Shown: in pieces, positions 19,337 through 28,452 of the stretch
Numbering within the stretch: the first letter of the stretch is position 1
How the letters are laid out: each line of letters opens with the position of its first letter
Assembly: GCA_036803245.1 (NCBI GenBank)
Contig: DAIRUQ010000002.1
Coordinates: 11,800 to 75,799, forward strand
Source of the DNA: DAIRUQ01 sp036803245
GTDB lineage: Bacteria; Chloroflexota; Anaerolineae; UBA1429
Direction of reading: 5' to 3'
DNA: 64,000 nucleotides
Notes under the pieces: generated by a model
Seen by the model: the letters and a program-made list of their open reading frames with translations, nothing else
Told to the model about the DNA's origin: nothing
Database searches by the model: none
Made by a program: the position numbers and the translations under genes

Positions 19337-20275
19337 TCAAGGAGCTAGCTGCAATCGCAGCCCTACACCCGCCTCCACATAGTCATCGCCATAGGCCTCG
19401 GCAAAGAGGCGCCGAGCAAGATCGCCCGAGCAATGGGTCGGCGCCACCCGTCGCACCCCCAACCCGCGCAGATCCTCGATGATCGTCCCAATCCGCGTGG
19501 CCCCCTCGCCGCTCAGGTGAAAGCCGCCAATGACCAGGTCCACTGGCCCACCAGCCACCTGCTGCGCTTGGGCCACCATCTCCACAATCCCAGGATGCGC
19601 GCAGCCCGTGATCACCACCAGACCGTCGGAGGTCTCTACCACCAGCGCATGTTCGGCGATAGAACGGCCCATCTCCCCCGTAGAATGGACGCCCGGGGCG
19701 ATGGACACAGCCTCAGCCACCGCAACCACTTGCGCCTTGTCTCCCAAGAGTGCCGCGAGGCGAGATGCGAACGCCTGTGGCGCGTAGACAGAAACCCCAT
19801 GGTTGCTCGCCAGGATGCCATCGAGCCCGCCCACATGGTCGCTATGGTTGTGCGACAGGATGATCGCATCCAGTCCGTCGGTATCAACGCCCAGGCCCTC
19901 CATATTCGCCAGGAGCGTCAAGGCATCAGCCCCGGTATCGAAGAGGATGCGCAGATCACCGCGCTCCAGAAGACAGGCGTACCCCCATCCCGTGCGAAGG
20001 CTTTCGTTGATAGCATAGTTATCGTACAGAATTGTAAGAGTCAACGGCTCCTCTGTGGGAGCAGGGCTGGGGGTGACGACCGCCGTGGCCGTCCTCGTCG
20101 CCGTCGCCGTCAGATAGGTCGTCGGCATTGGCGTGGGCGTTCCGGTCCGAGGCGCCAGGGTCGGCAACACCGATGGGCGAGCGACGCCAGCCGGCGCTCT
20201 CACCGGCGAGCCGAATGAGCAGCCGAGTAGCAGCGACGCTAGCCCGAGCAGCGCTAACTGGCCTGACCGCCCCAC
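19337..20275 (-). CDS. Extracellular lipoprotein with metallo-beta-lactamase fold
   Basis: A 312-residue lipoprotein. GTG 20275 (AGGGGGG upstream) gives a clean signal peptide MGRSGQLALLGLASLLLGC with the lipobox Cys19. A Thr/Pro-rich linker (about 32-75) follows, then a metallo-beta-lactamase domain with the metal motif HNHSDHVGGLDG, a later GCAHPGIV and a C-terminal APTHCSGD histidine. The pattern GCAHPG plus HCSGD matches the MBL subgroup named after methanopterin-linked ribofuranosylaminobenzene phosphate synthase, a label that need not reflect the true reaction. Outside the membrane it could act as a hydrolase on an ester or sulfate. It lies 25 nt after the sulfatase. Confidence 0.82.
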   Translation of the reverse strand: MGRSGQLALLGLASLLLGCSFGSPVRAPAGVARPSVLPTLAPRTGTPTPMPTTYLTATATRTATAVVTPSPAPTEEPLTLTILYDNYAINESLRTGWGYACLLERGDLRILFDTGADALTLLANMEGLGVDTDGLDAIILSHNHSDHVGGLDGILASNHGVSVYAPQAFASRLAALLGDKAQVVAVAEAVSIAPGVHSTGEMGRSIAEHALVVETSDGLVVITGCAHPGIVEMVAQAQQVAGGPVDLVIGGFHLSGEGATRIGTIIEDLRGLGVRRVAPTHCSGDLARRLFAEAYGDDYVEAGVGLRLQLAP

Positions 20276-20300
20276 TAGCCCCCCTTTTCTCGCGACGCGG

Positions 20301-21779
20301 CTAGCGCCCCGGGCGCGTTCGCCGGCTGGCCCGAATCTCTTCGAGGCGCGCATGCATCTCCTCGACCCGATCGCCCCGCTCGGTCGCGAGATTCCTGATT
20401 TGGGCCACATCCTGCGACAGATCATAGAGCTGAGGTCCCGCAGCGTTGCCCAGCTCGATATGAGTGGTGGGGCTCACCGCCGGACCCGAATGCGGTGGGA
20501 TGTAGGACCAAGTCCCCTGCCGCAGCACAGTCTTCCCTTGGGTCCCCTCGGTCACCAGCTCATGCCTCGCCTGTTCTGTATCGCCCAACAGCGCGGCCAG
20601 CAGTCTGATAGAGTCCGGCGCGGCGTCGTCCTCCAGGGAAACGCCGACCAGATCAGCGAACGACGCCAGGAAATCCACATGGCTGATCAACGCCGCACTG
20701 CGGCCCGGCGCCACCCGGCCTGGCCAGCGCAGGAGCATGGGAACCCGCGTGCCGCCGTCATACAGGCTGTACTTGCCCCCGCGCAACGGCCCCGCCGGCC
20801 GATGTGCACCGCAAAGCTCGACCGCCCCGTCGTCGTAGCCGTCATCAAGAACTGGTCCGTTGTCGCTCGAGTAGATCACCAGCGTATTCTCCGCCAGTCC
20901 GCTCACGTCCAGGGCGGCTAGCAGCTCGCCCACGCACCAGTCCATCTCGGCCAGAACGTCGCCGCGCGGCCCCAACTCGGTGCTCCCCGCGAACCGCTTC
21001 CCAGGGATGCGCGGCACGTGGGGCTGATGCAGGGCATAGTAGAGGAAAAAGGGCCCGCTACGCTGCTCTTGCACGAACGAGATAGCCTGCGAAAGAAAGA
21101 CCTCGGCCATCTGATCGTCTTTCCAGAGCGCCGCGGCGCCACCACGCATGTAGCCGATGCGGCTCACCCCGTTCACGATCGCCATATCGTGACCATGGCT
21201 GTAGCGCATCGCCAAGAGCTCGGGGTTGTCGCGCCCCGTAGGCACGCCCGGGAAGGGCTTGTCCGGATCGTAACACACCTCGATGGGATCGTCAGGATCC
21301 AAACCAACCACCCGCCGCCCATCGACATAGACGCAAGGAACGCGGTCGTTGGTGGCCGCCATGATAAAGGAATGGTCAAACCCCACATCGAGGGGCGTGG
21401 GCGAGATCTCGGCGTTCCAGTCCAGGGCACCGTCGCCCAGGCCAAGGTGCCACTTGCCGACAATGCCGGTGTGGTACCCAGCCTGCTTTAGCATCGCTGG
21501 CAACGTCTGCGTCCCCGGCGCAATGATCAGGGGAGCGTCTCCCGCCAGGATGGCCGCGTAAGGGTTTCGCCAAGGATACGATCCCGTCAGCAGACTGTAG
21601 CGCGAAGGGGTGCAGGTGGCCGCCGTCGCATAGCAGTGGGTAAAAAGCAGGCCCTGCTCCGCCAACCCGTCCAGGTGCGGTGTTGGGACGCCGGTGCCGC
21701 CATAGCAGCCGATATCGCCAAACCCCACGTCGTCGGCATAGATGATCACGATGTTGGGTGGCGAGGATAGGGGGGCCAT
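20301..21779 (-). CDS. Family S1 sulfatase (arylsulfatase type)
   Basis: A 492-residue type I sulfatase that hydrolyses sulfate esters using a formylglycine made from cysteine. The metal site starts with ADDVGFGD (Asp16, Asp17). The modification motif CTPSR gives Cys56 as the formylglycine precursor and Arg60. VGKWHLG supplies Lys and His, and DNGP the last metal residues. No signal peptide is seen, so it is predicted cytoplasmic, which is unusual for sulfatases acting on polymers and suggests a small imported substrate. The start is ATG 21779 with AAGGAG upstream. No formylglycine-generating enzyme is in the window. Confidence 0.93.
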   Translation of the reverse strand: MAPLSSPPNIVIIYADDVGFGDIGCYGGTGVPTPHLDGLAEQGLLFTHCYATAATCTPSRYSLLTGSYPWRNPYAAILAGDAPLIIAPGTQTLPAMLKQAGYHTGIVGKWHLGLGDGALDWNAEISPTPLDVGFDHSFIMAATNDRVPCVYVDGRRVVGLDPDDPIEVCYDPDKPFPGVPTGRDNPELLAMRYSHGHDMAIVNGVSRIGYMRGGAAALWKDDQMAEVFLSQAISFVQEQRSGPFFLYYALHQPHVPRIPGKRFAGSTELGPRGDVLAEMDWCVGELLAALDVSGLAENTLVIYSSDNGPVLDDGYDDGAVELCGAHRPAGPLRGGKYSLYDGGTRVPMLLRWPGRVAPGRSAALISHVDFLASFADLVGVSLEDDAAPDSIRLLAALLGDTEQARHELVTEGTQGKTVLRQGTWSYIPPHSGPAVSPTTHIELGNAAGPQLYDLSQDVAQIRNLATERGDRVEEMHARLEEIRASRRTRPGR

Positions 21780-21887
21780 CGACCAGCTCCTTCTCTCTGC
21801 CTCGGCCCGTCTGGCCGAGACGCCTCTGGCAACGCGCTGCAACCTCATTCTACCGCTCGCACACGCGACGGCAAGGAGCGTCAGCCG

Positions 21888-23183
21888 CTAGATCAGGCGG
21901 ATCGCTGTCTGGCGGCCATGGATGACGCGGCAGCCGCTCTCCGTGTAGCAGACATCCTCCTCTTGGCCCAAGCGCACCACTTGGCCGCCCCACTCGGCGA
22001 CCGGTCCCCCCACGGAGAGCTCCATGGTAAAGGCATAGTTGCACTCGAGCGGCACATCGCCGCGCCCAGCGCAGTGCTCTTGTTCCCACGGCAAGCCGAT
22101 CAGCGGCCCCGGCTCGTGCAGGTACAGGCCCAGCGAATGCGAGTAGACCTTGGGCTGGGGGATTCCCTCACGCCTGGCCCGCGCCAAAATGCGACTCAGC
22201 AGCTCGTTCCCCGTCAGCCCCCGCGCGAACTCGCCCATGAAGACATCCTGCAGCCGAGTGCAGGCCCGCATTAGCGCGTCAAGTCCCTCGGGGGCGGCCG
22301 TCTCACCCGGCCGCAACACGTACGCCGCTTGCTGATGGTCCGAGTTGAGCCGCAGGTAGCGCAGGCCTACATCGCAATGGAGGAGGTCGCCGGGGCGGAT
22401 TACACCATCCTCCGTGCCGTGAATCTCCTGGTCCGCCTGGCTGCGGATGATGCCGAAATGCGGCCGGAACGACACATCGAGCCCTAGGTCGGCACAGCGC
22501 TGCCAGTAGTGCCACACCAGGTCATCGATGGTCGTCACGCCGGGAACGATGACGCGATGGCTGTAGCACTCGGCGATGATCGCCTTGGAAAGCCGCACGA
22601 CGTGCTCAAAGAGCAGCAACTCACGGTCGCTCAGGGTGGCCAACCAGCGAGTGACCAGCCTTTCCGCCGAGACCAGTCTCTCGCAGTAGGGCGACGGTAG
22701 CTGCTCACACAGCTGAAGATAGAGGTTGTGGGTCAAGCCGCCAGCCGCCCACTGAACGGCGCCGACGTTGATGCCGATGCGCTGGGGGTCACGCTCCGCG
22801 ACGATCTCACGCAGCAACCGCCACTGGTCGACCTCGACCTGTCCGCGGTAGGGCCAATCGTAGAGACCGCGGGTGTTGGTGCCTGACAGATTGATGCGTT
22901 CAACCCCTCGTTCCGGCCCGCGGTCAAAAAAGACCAGCATCTGCAAGATCGGGCACCAGGTATCCATAGGGATCAGGCTGGTAAACACGGGGTCGAGGTC
23001 ATCCTCCTGGCACAACACGATCCACATATCCAGGCCCGCCTCGCGCATGGCGACCGGCAGGACCTTGTCCAGCCGATCGCCCGTCACCTCCTGAATGATC
23101 TGACTCTGCTGCCGCACGGGCATCACCCGGGGAAGGTTTCCCGGTTCGTGGTTGCCGTCGCTGGCGCTCGGTGTGCTGGTCAT
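21888..23183 (-). CDS. M24 family metallopeptidase (Xaa-Pro aminopeptidase-like)
   Basis: A 431-residue creatinase/aminopeptidase-P-fold protein. The N-terminal creatinase-like domain (about 1-215) is followed by the pita-bread domain. Likely metal ligands are Asp in HCDVGLRY, Asp in LNSDHQQ, His in YSHSLGLYLHEPG, Glu in FTMELSV and Glu in GQEEDV. The motif spacing departs from classical Xaa-Pro aminopeptidase, so dipeptidase, creatinase or lyase-like roles are also possible. The start is ATG 23183 with GAGGAG upstream. It is the first gene of the minus-strand run that continues with the sulfatase 108 nt later. Confidence 0.83.
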   Translation of the reverse strand: MTSTPSASDGNHEPGNLPRVMPVRQQSQIIQEVTGDRLDKVLPVAMREAGLDMWIVLCQEDDLDPVFTSLIPMDTWCPILQMLVFFDRGPERGVERINLSGTNTRGLYDWPYRGQVEVDQWRLLREIVAERDPQRIGINVGAVQWAAGGLTHNLYLQLCEQLPSPYCERLVSAERLVTRWLATLSDRELLLFEHVVRLSKAIIAECYSHRVIVPGVTTIDDLVWHYWQRCADLGLDVSFRPHFGIIRSQADQEIHGTEDGVIRPGDLLHCDVGLRYLRLNSDHQQAAYVLRPGETAAPEGLDALMRACTRLQDVFMGEFARGLTGNELLSRILARARREGIPQPKVYSHSLGLYLHEPGPLIGLPWEQEHCAGRGDVPLECNYAFTMELSVGGPVAEWGGQVVRLGQEEDVCYTESGCRVIHGRQTAIRLI

Positions 23184-23329
23184 CAGGCTGCTCCTCGTCT
23201 TGCGAGATACAAGTAAATCCTTGTGCTCAATTGTGACCGGGAACCGCCGAGGGCGCAAGCCCAGCCGTCGCCGACCCTACGTCTTGGCTCTACCGGCCAG
23301 GCGGTAACCGGGAGTGTCTCCTCCTCCGA

Positions 23330-23357
23330 TTGACACGCCCGGAGATGGGCCTATGCT
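23330..23357 (+). promoter_or_regulatory. Promoter of the clostripain gene
   Basis: TTGACA (23330-23335), 16-nt spacer, TATGCT (23352-23357), 38 nt upstream of ATG 23395, with AAAGGAGGG as ribosome-binding site. Confidence 0.5.
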
Positions 23358-23394
23358 GAGTCTCGCCAATCACTGTCACCAAAGGAGGGCTATC

Positions 23395-25923
23395 ATGGGC
23401 GATAGCACGGGATCCAATAGAGGGCAGAAACCCACCGTACGCGCCACCCGTAGGCGGCGAACGACGGACAGCCAGGGCGCACCACGAGAGCGCGCGACCG
23501 CGCCTCGCAGGGAGGGCCGGCAGACCCAGCGCACCACGTCTCAGCCAACGCCGGCCGGGAGCACCCAGAGCTCGGCTCCGCTTTCGGGCTTGGGCCAGCT
23601 GCTTCAGGGCGCCGCATCCTCAGGCGGAACGCGCCGTCCGCTGATGGGCCTTTCGCCCATCGTCATCATTCTGATCATCGTGTTCATCTGCGCAGCCCTG
23701 ATCCTGTGCCGCTGCGGCGGCGGGTTGGGCGATCTGGCCGATCTCGGCCTGGGCATGGTCGATCAGGGCTCTGGCTCGCTGCTCCCTGAAGCGACGGTAC
23801 CCTCCTCGCAGCCGACCGTCGCCCCCACCATCGCCAGCCAGCCGTTCGTGGTGCCGGCCGGTTCCGCCTCTGGCGACACCTGGCTAGTGATGCTCTACCA
23901 GGACGCTGACGACAAGATCCTGGAAAAGGACATCTACCTGGACCTCAACGAGGCCGAACGGGTCGGCTCGACTGAGAACGTGCGCATCGTGAGCCAGATC
24001 GACCGCTATAGCGGCGGCTATACCGGCGATGGCAACTGGTCTAGCACGCGACGCTACTATCTGACGCAAGACCAGGATCTGACCCGTGTCGGCTCACAGC
24101 TCGTGGCCGATCTCGGCGAGCTCAACATGGCGGATCCAAACACCCTGATCGACTTTGTCACGTGGGCCGTGGAAACCTTTCCCTCGGACAAGTACGCGCT
24201 GATCATGTCGGACCACGGCATGGGCTGGCCCGGCGGCTGGACCGACCCCGATCCAGCGGTGCGCACGCAACCCAGCACGGCACTGGCCTCGGCGCTAGGC
24301 AATCAGCTCTACCTGGACGAGCTCGATGCTGCCCTGGCAGAGATCAGGCAACGCACCGGCATCGGCCAGTTCGAGCTGATCGGCATGGACGCCTGCCTGA
24401 TGGCCCAGCTCGAGGTCTTTGCAGCATTGGCGCCTCACGCCCGCTACGCCGTCGGCTCGGAAGAGACCGAGCCCGCCCTGGGGTGGGCCTATACCAGCTT
24501 TCTGGGGGACTTGGCCGCCAACCCTGGCATGGACGGCGCCCAGCTCGGCCACCTGATCGTCGACAGCTATATCCGCGAGGATCAGCGGATCGTCGACGAC
24601 CAAGAGCGAGCCGAACTGCTACGACAGGGATCGCCCATGGGGGGACTCTTGGGCTTTAGCGTGCCCACGGTGGACCAGGTCGCTAGCCAGATGGAACGCG
24701 GCGTGACCTTGAGTGTGGTGGATCTGGCCGAGGTGCCGGCGCTGGTGACCAGCGTCAACGACCTGTGCCTCACGCTGCAGGGGGCGGATCAGGCCAAGGT
24801 GGCTCAGGCCCGCAGCTATGCCCAATCGTTTACCAGCATCTTTGGTCAGCAGGTACCAGCGTCATTCATCGACCTGGGCAACTTTGTGGGGCTGCTCCAG
24901 CAGGCTCGCCTAGGTGGCACGGCCGACCAGGCCCTGGCCAACGTCTCGGGCGCGCTGCAGCGGGCCGTGATCGCCGAGACGCACGGTAGTGGCAAGCCCG
25001 GCGCCACGGGCGTCGCCGTCTATTTCCCCAACTCGCAGCTCTATCGTACCGACGCCGCTGGTCCGGCCTCCTATGTCCCCATGGCCGACGCGCTCGCCCG
25101 GAGCTCGCTATGGGATGACTTTTTGGCCCATCACTATACAGGACGATCGTTCACAGCCGGATCTGTCGAGGCGGTGATCCCGGCCGAGAGCGAGGCTGTC
25201 ACCGCTCCGGGCCAAGGCGACAGCTCGATCTCGCAGGTCCGGGCCTCGTCCTCGGTGGCCCGGCCTGGCGCACCGGTGCTGCTGAGCGCCGACATTGATG
25301 CCAGCAACTTGGGACATGTCCTGCTGTTTGCGGGCTACTATGACAGCGCTGCCAACTCGCTCTTTGTGATCGACATGGACTATCTCGAGAGCCCAAACAC
25401 CCGCCAGGTCGACGGGGTCTACTATCCCGTGTGGCCCGACGTCGAGTTCACGCTCGAGTTCGAATGGGAGCCTATCGTCTACTATATCGACGATGGCCAG
25501 GACTCTGTGTCGGCGCTCCTGACGCCGCAAGACTATGGGGTCACCTTTGAGCAAGCGATCTACACGGTCGACGGCATCTATACGTTTGCCAGCGGCGAGA
25601 CGCGAACAGCGCGACTCTATTTTGCCAATGGCAGACTACAGCGGGTGTTTGGCTTTACCGGCGATGGCACGGCAGGCGCGCCGCGTGAGATCCATCCAGA
25701 GACGGGCGACCGCTTTACCGTGGTGGAAGAGTGGCTCGATCTCGATGACCAAGGGCGCGTCATCGCGCAGGCGGTGCAGCAGGGTGGGACGCTGACCTTT
25801 GGCGATCAGATGTTCACCTGGGTCGAGCTGGACGCAGCCCCCGGCAACTATGTGGTTGGCTTTATCGCTCAGGACCTGGACGGGAACGCCAAGCAGGCCT
25901 TTACTCAGATCACCGTCCAGTGA
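23395..25923 (+). CDS. Membrane-anchored clostripain-family cysteine peptidase (C11)
   Basis: An 842-residue protein with type II topology. Residues 1-85 are Arg/Thr/Ser-rich and disordered, predicted cytoplasmic. A membrane helix is at 87-105, followed by CRCGGG. A Pro/Thr/Ser linker (to about 160) leads to a clostripain peptidase domain with catalytic His274 (MSDHGMGW) and Cys334 (GMDACLMAQLE). The C-terminal third (about 620-842) is beta-rich and probably a binding module. Clostripains cut after Arg/Lys and often self-process. The start is ATG 23395 with AAAGGAGGG; a 27-codon longer frame would cover the promoter. It is a single-gene unit with a terminator at 25945-25972. Confidence 0.88.
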   Translation: MGDSTGSNRGQKPTVRATRRRRTTDSQGAPRERATAPRREGRQTQRTTSQPTPAGSTQSSAPLSGLGQLLQGAASSGGTRRPLMGLSPIVIILIIVFICAALILCRCGGGLGDLADLGLGMVDQGSGSLLPEATVPSSQPTVAPTIASQPFVVPAGSASGDTWLVMLYQDADDKILEKDIYLDLNEAERVGSTENVRIVSQIDRYSGGYTGDGNWSSTRRYYLTQDQDLTRVGSQLVADLGELNMADPNTLIDFVTWAVETFPSDKYALIMSDHGMGWPGGWTDPDPAVRTQPSTALASALGNQLYLDELDAALAEIRQRTGIGQFELIGMDACLMAQLEVFAALAPHARYAVGSEETEPALGWAYTSFLGDLAANPGMDGAQLGHLIVDSYIREDQRIVDDQERAELLRQGSPMGGLLGFSVPTVDQVASQMERGVTLSVVDLAEVPALVTSVNDLCLTLQGADQAKVAQARSYAQSFTSIFGQQVPASFIDLGNFVGLLQQARLGGTADQALANVSGALQRAVIAETHGSGKPGATGVAVYFPNSQLYRTDAAGPASYVPMADALARSSLWDDFLAHHYTGRSFTAGSVEAVIPAESEAVTAPGQGDSSISQVRASSSVARPGAPVLLSADIDASNLGHVLLFAGYYDSAANSLFVIDMDYLESPNTRQVDGVYYPVWPDVEFTLEFEWEPIVYYIDDGQDSVSALLTPQDYGVTFEQAIYTVDGIYTFASGETRTARLYFANGRLQRVFGFTGDGTAGAPREIHPETGDRFTVVEEWLDLDDQGRVIAQAVQQGGTLTFGDQMFTWVELDAAPGNYVVGFIAQDLDGNAKQAFTQITVQ

Positions 25924-25944
25924 CGTTGCGCCGGTAGGGAGGAG

Positions 25945-25972
25945 ACGAGGCGGGCCTGATGGCCCGCCTCGT
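25945..25972 (+). terminator. Terminator-like hairpin after the clostripain gene
   Basis: A 12-bp perfect stem ACGAGGCGGGCC/GGCCCGCCTCGT with loop TGAT, 22 nt after the stop. The following GCGCATTT is only partly T-rich. Confidence 0.6.
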
Positions 25973-26045
25973 GCGCATTTGGCGCCCTCCGGACCGGCAG
26001 CTTCAAAGTAGCCTCTCCGCGCGGCTCCAGGACCCCGGCATCTTG

Positions 26046-26074
26046 TTGACACTCACCGGCGCGCAACGTATTCT
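26046..26074 (+). promoter_or_regulatory. Promoter of the MoxR ATPase gene
   Basis: TTGACA (26046-26051), 17-nt spacer, TATTCT (26069-26074), 42 nt upstream of ATG 26117. Confidence 0.6.
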
Positions 26075-26116
26075 CAAGCTCAGGCTGACGCGGGTTCAAC
26101 CATGACGAGGTGTGGC

Positions 26117-27061
26117 ATGGCGTCCTTGGCAGAGATCGGCAATCGCATCACCGAGAACGTCGAAAAGGTCATCGTCGGCAAGCATCGCGAGGTCCAGTTT
26201 GTGCTGGTGGCCATGCTCTGCCGTGGGCATGTGCTGATCGAGGATGTGCCCGGCGTCGGCAAGACGGTGCTGGCCAAGTCGTTCGCACGCTCCATCGGGT
26301 CGACCTTTAGCCGCATCCAGTTTACGCCAGACCTCTTGCCCAGCGACATTACGGGCGTCTCGGTCTATAGCCCCAAGACGCGCGAGTTCGAGTTCCGTAC
26401 CGGCCCGATCATGGCTCAGATCGTGCTGACGGACGAGATCAACCGGGCCACGCCCAAGACCCAGTCCGCCCTTCTGGAGGCGATGGAGGAGCGACAGATC
26501 ACGGTAGATGAGACCACCTACCCCATGCCGGATCCCTTTCTCGTATTGGCCACGCAGAACCCGATCGAGTACGAGGGTACCTTTCCCCTGCCAGAGGCGC
26601 AGCTCGACCGCTTTCTGATGCGGATCAGCCTGGGGCATCCCTCTCCCGAAGAGGAGATCGCCATCATGGACGCGCAGCAGCACCGCCACCCGATCGAGAC
26701 CCTCGAGCAGGTGGTGACCATGGCCGAGCTGCAAGAGGCCCAGCAGGCCGTCCGCGAGGTCTATGTCGACCCAGTCATCAAGCAGTACATCGTGTCCATC
26801 GTCTCGGCGACACGGCACCACCCCGATATCTACCTGGGGGCCAGCCCCCGCGGCAGCTTGGGCTTGGTGAACACGGCACGAGCCCTATCGGCGCTAGAGG
26901 GTCGCGACTATGTGCTGCCCGATGACATCAAGCGGCTGGCGGTGCCGGTTCTGGCCCACCGCGTCATCGTGAGCCCGGCAGCCCGCATCCGCGACGTGGA
27001 CACCCGCGATGTGGTGCAAGAGGTGCTGAGCCAGACTCTGGTTCCCGGCACCAGCGCCTAG
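26117..27061 (+). CDS. MoxR-family AAA+ ATPase
   Basis: A 314-residue MoxR AAA+ ATPase, a chaperone-like enzyme that usually helps assemble or insert metal into partner proteins. Walker A is DVPGVGKTV (43-51) and Walker B is IVLTDEINRA near 105-114; EAMEERQIT and ATQNPIEYEGTFPLPEAQLDRF are the MoxR-specific stretches with sensor 1 and the arginine finger. ATG 26117 is preferred over ATG 26102 because GAGG lies 6 nt upstream of it. Typical partners (DUF58, von Willebrand A and transglutaminase proteins) are absent; it stands alone between the clostripain gene and argJ. Confidence 0.93.
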   Translation: MASLAEIGNRITENVEKVIVGKHREVQFVLVAMLCRGHVLIEDVPGVGKTVLAKSFARSIGSTFSRIQFTPDLLPSDITGVSVYSPKTREFEFRTGPIMAQIVLTDEINRATPKTQSALLEAMEERQITVDETTYPMPDPFLVLATQNPIEYEGTFPLPEAQLDRFLMRISLGHPSPEEEIAIMDAQQHRHPIETLEQVVTMAELQEAQQAVREVYVDPVIKQYIVSIVSATRHHPDIYLGASPRGSLGLVNTARALSALEGRDYVLPDDIKRLAVPVLAHRVIVSPAARIRDVDTRDVVQEVLSQTLVPGTSA

Positions 27062-27142
27062 CGCAGGCATGGCGCCAAAGAGGCAGGACACAGAGCCTGG
27101 CCCCCAGGCGCCGACCGTATCCAAGCTCCCAATCCTCGGCCA

Positions 27143-27171
27143 TTGACGCTCCGACGGGCGGTCTCTATACT
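27143..27171 (+). promoter_or_regulatory. Promoter of argJ
   Basis: TTGACG (27143-27148), 17-nt spacer, TATACT (27166-27171), 39 nt upstream of ATG 27211. I see no arginine-repressor box that I would defend. Confidence 0.6.
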
Positions 27172-27210
27172 CGTGCCAGCCCGATCCATGCACCCTGGAG
27201 AAGCGCAACC

Positions 27211-28440
27211 ATGCTAGAGATCCTCGATGTTCCTGACGGCGGCATCACCACGCCCGCCGGCTACCAAGCAGCCGGGCTGGCAGCTGGGCTCAAGCGCAGC
27301 GGGGCGCGCGATCTGGCCCTGGTGTATTCGGAGTCTCCGTGCAACGCGGCGGCCGTATTCACCACCAACCGAGTCAAGGCGGCGCCGGTTCTCTATGATC
27401 AACGGGTTCTCCAGACCAACGCCAGCGCTATCCACGCCTGCCTGATCAACAGCGGCTGCGCCAACGCCTGCACCGGCGCTCCGGGTCTGGCCGCCTCTGA
27501 GGCCATGGCCCGCCACGCCGAGCACGCCCTGCACCTCGCTGAGAACAGCGCGCTGGTCATGTCAACTGGGGTCATCGGCCAGCAGCTCCCGCTAGACAAG
27601 ATTACGGCCGCCCTGCCGGCCCTCACCGCGGCGCTAGGCGGCGATTCAGAGGCGGGGCTGTCTGCCGCGCAGGGTATCATGACCACGGACACCTATGCCA
27701 AGTCCTATGCCGTGCGCGTCCATACGGCGGCCGGGTCGTTCTCCATCGGGGGCATGGCCAAGGGGTCGGGCATGATCCACCCCAATATGGCGACCATGCT
27801 GGCCGTGCTGACTACCGACGCCAAGGTGGCCGCTCCCGCCCTGGATGCTGCCCTCCGAGCCTGCTTGGATAGCAGCTTTCACGCCATCACCGTGGACGGC
27901 GACACCAGCACCAACGACACCGTGCTCGTGCTGGCTAATGGGCGCAGCGATGCGCCACCCATCACCGAGCCAGCCGGCGAGCTCTACGAGACTTTTGTGA
28001 CGGCTCTGCAGCGCGTGGCCCAGCACCTGGCCCAAGAGATCGTCCGCGATGGGGAAGGGGCCACGCACTTGGTCCAGATCGATGTGCGTGGTGCCACCAG
28101 CGCAGCAGACGCCAAGCGCGTCGCCAAAGCGATCGCTAACTCGCTGCTGGTCAAGACGGCCATCTACGGCCACGACGCTAACTGGGGACGAGTCCTCTGT
28201 GCTGCGGGGTATAGCGGGGCCGAGCTAGATCCAGACCAGGTGGATCTATGGCTGGGCGATCTGCACATCGTGCACGAGGGAAAGCCTCACGAGATCGACG
28301 AGGAGCGCGCGCTGGATATTCTGGCACGCTATGAGGTCACCATCACGGTCGACCTGCACCTAGGTACGGGCGAGGCGACGGTGTGGACGAGCGACCTGAC
28401 ACACCGGTACGTGGATATCAACGCCCACTATCGCACCTAG
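27211..28440 (+). CDS. argJ: Glutamate N-acetyltransferase / ornithine acetyltransferase
   Basis: A 409-residue ArgJ that recycles the acetyl group from N-acetylornithine to glutamate and, in bifunctional forms, also uses acetyl-CoA. The proenzyme self-cleaves at the Ala-Thr bond in HPNMATMLA, giving nucleophile Thr195. Other hallmarks are MSTGVIGQQLP (oxyanion region, about 117-127), KGSGMI just before the cleavage site, and the C-terminal HYRT end with TDLTHRYVDINAHY. Length and ends are typical. The gene is monocistronic with its own promoter; other arg genes are not in the window. It converges with an M20 peptidase gene 12 nt away. Confidence 0.95.
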   Translation: MLEILDVPDGGITTPAGYQAAGLAAGLKRSGARDLALVYSESPCNAAAVFTTNRVKAAPVLYDQRVLQTNASAIHACLINSGCANACTGAPGLAASEAMARHAEHALHLAENSALVMSTGVIGQQLPLDKITAALPALTAALGGDSEAGLSAAQGIMTTDTYAKSYAVRVHTAAGSFSIGGMAKGSGMIHPNMATMLAVLTTDAKVAAPALDAALRACLDSSFHAITVDGDTSTNDTVLVLANGRSDAPPITEPAGELYETFVTALQRVAQHLAQEIVRDGEGATHLVQIDVRGATSAADAKRVAKAIANSLLVKTAIYGHDANWGRVLCAAGYSGAELDPDQVDLWLGDLHIVHEGKPHEIDEERALDILARYEVTITVDLHLGTGEATVWTSDLTHRYVDINAHYRT

Positions 28441-28452
28441 GCAGGCGCGCCG

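Noticed and set aside
19337..20275. Naming the MBL lipoprotein as a methanopterin biosynthesis enzyme
   Set aside because: The motif resembles that subgroup, but an exported lipoprotein is unlikely to act in cytoplasmic pterin synthesis.
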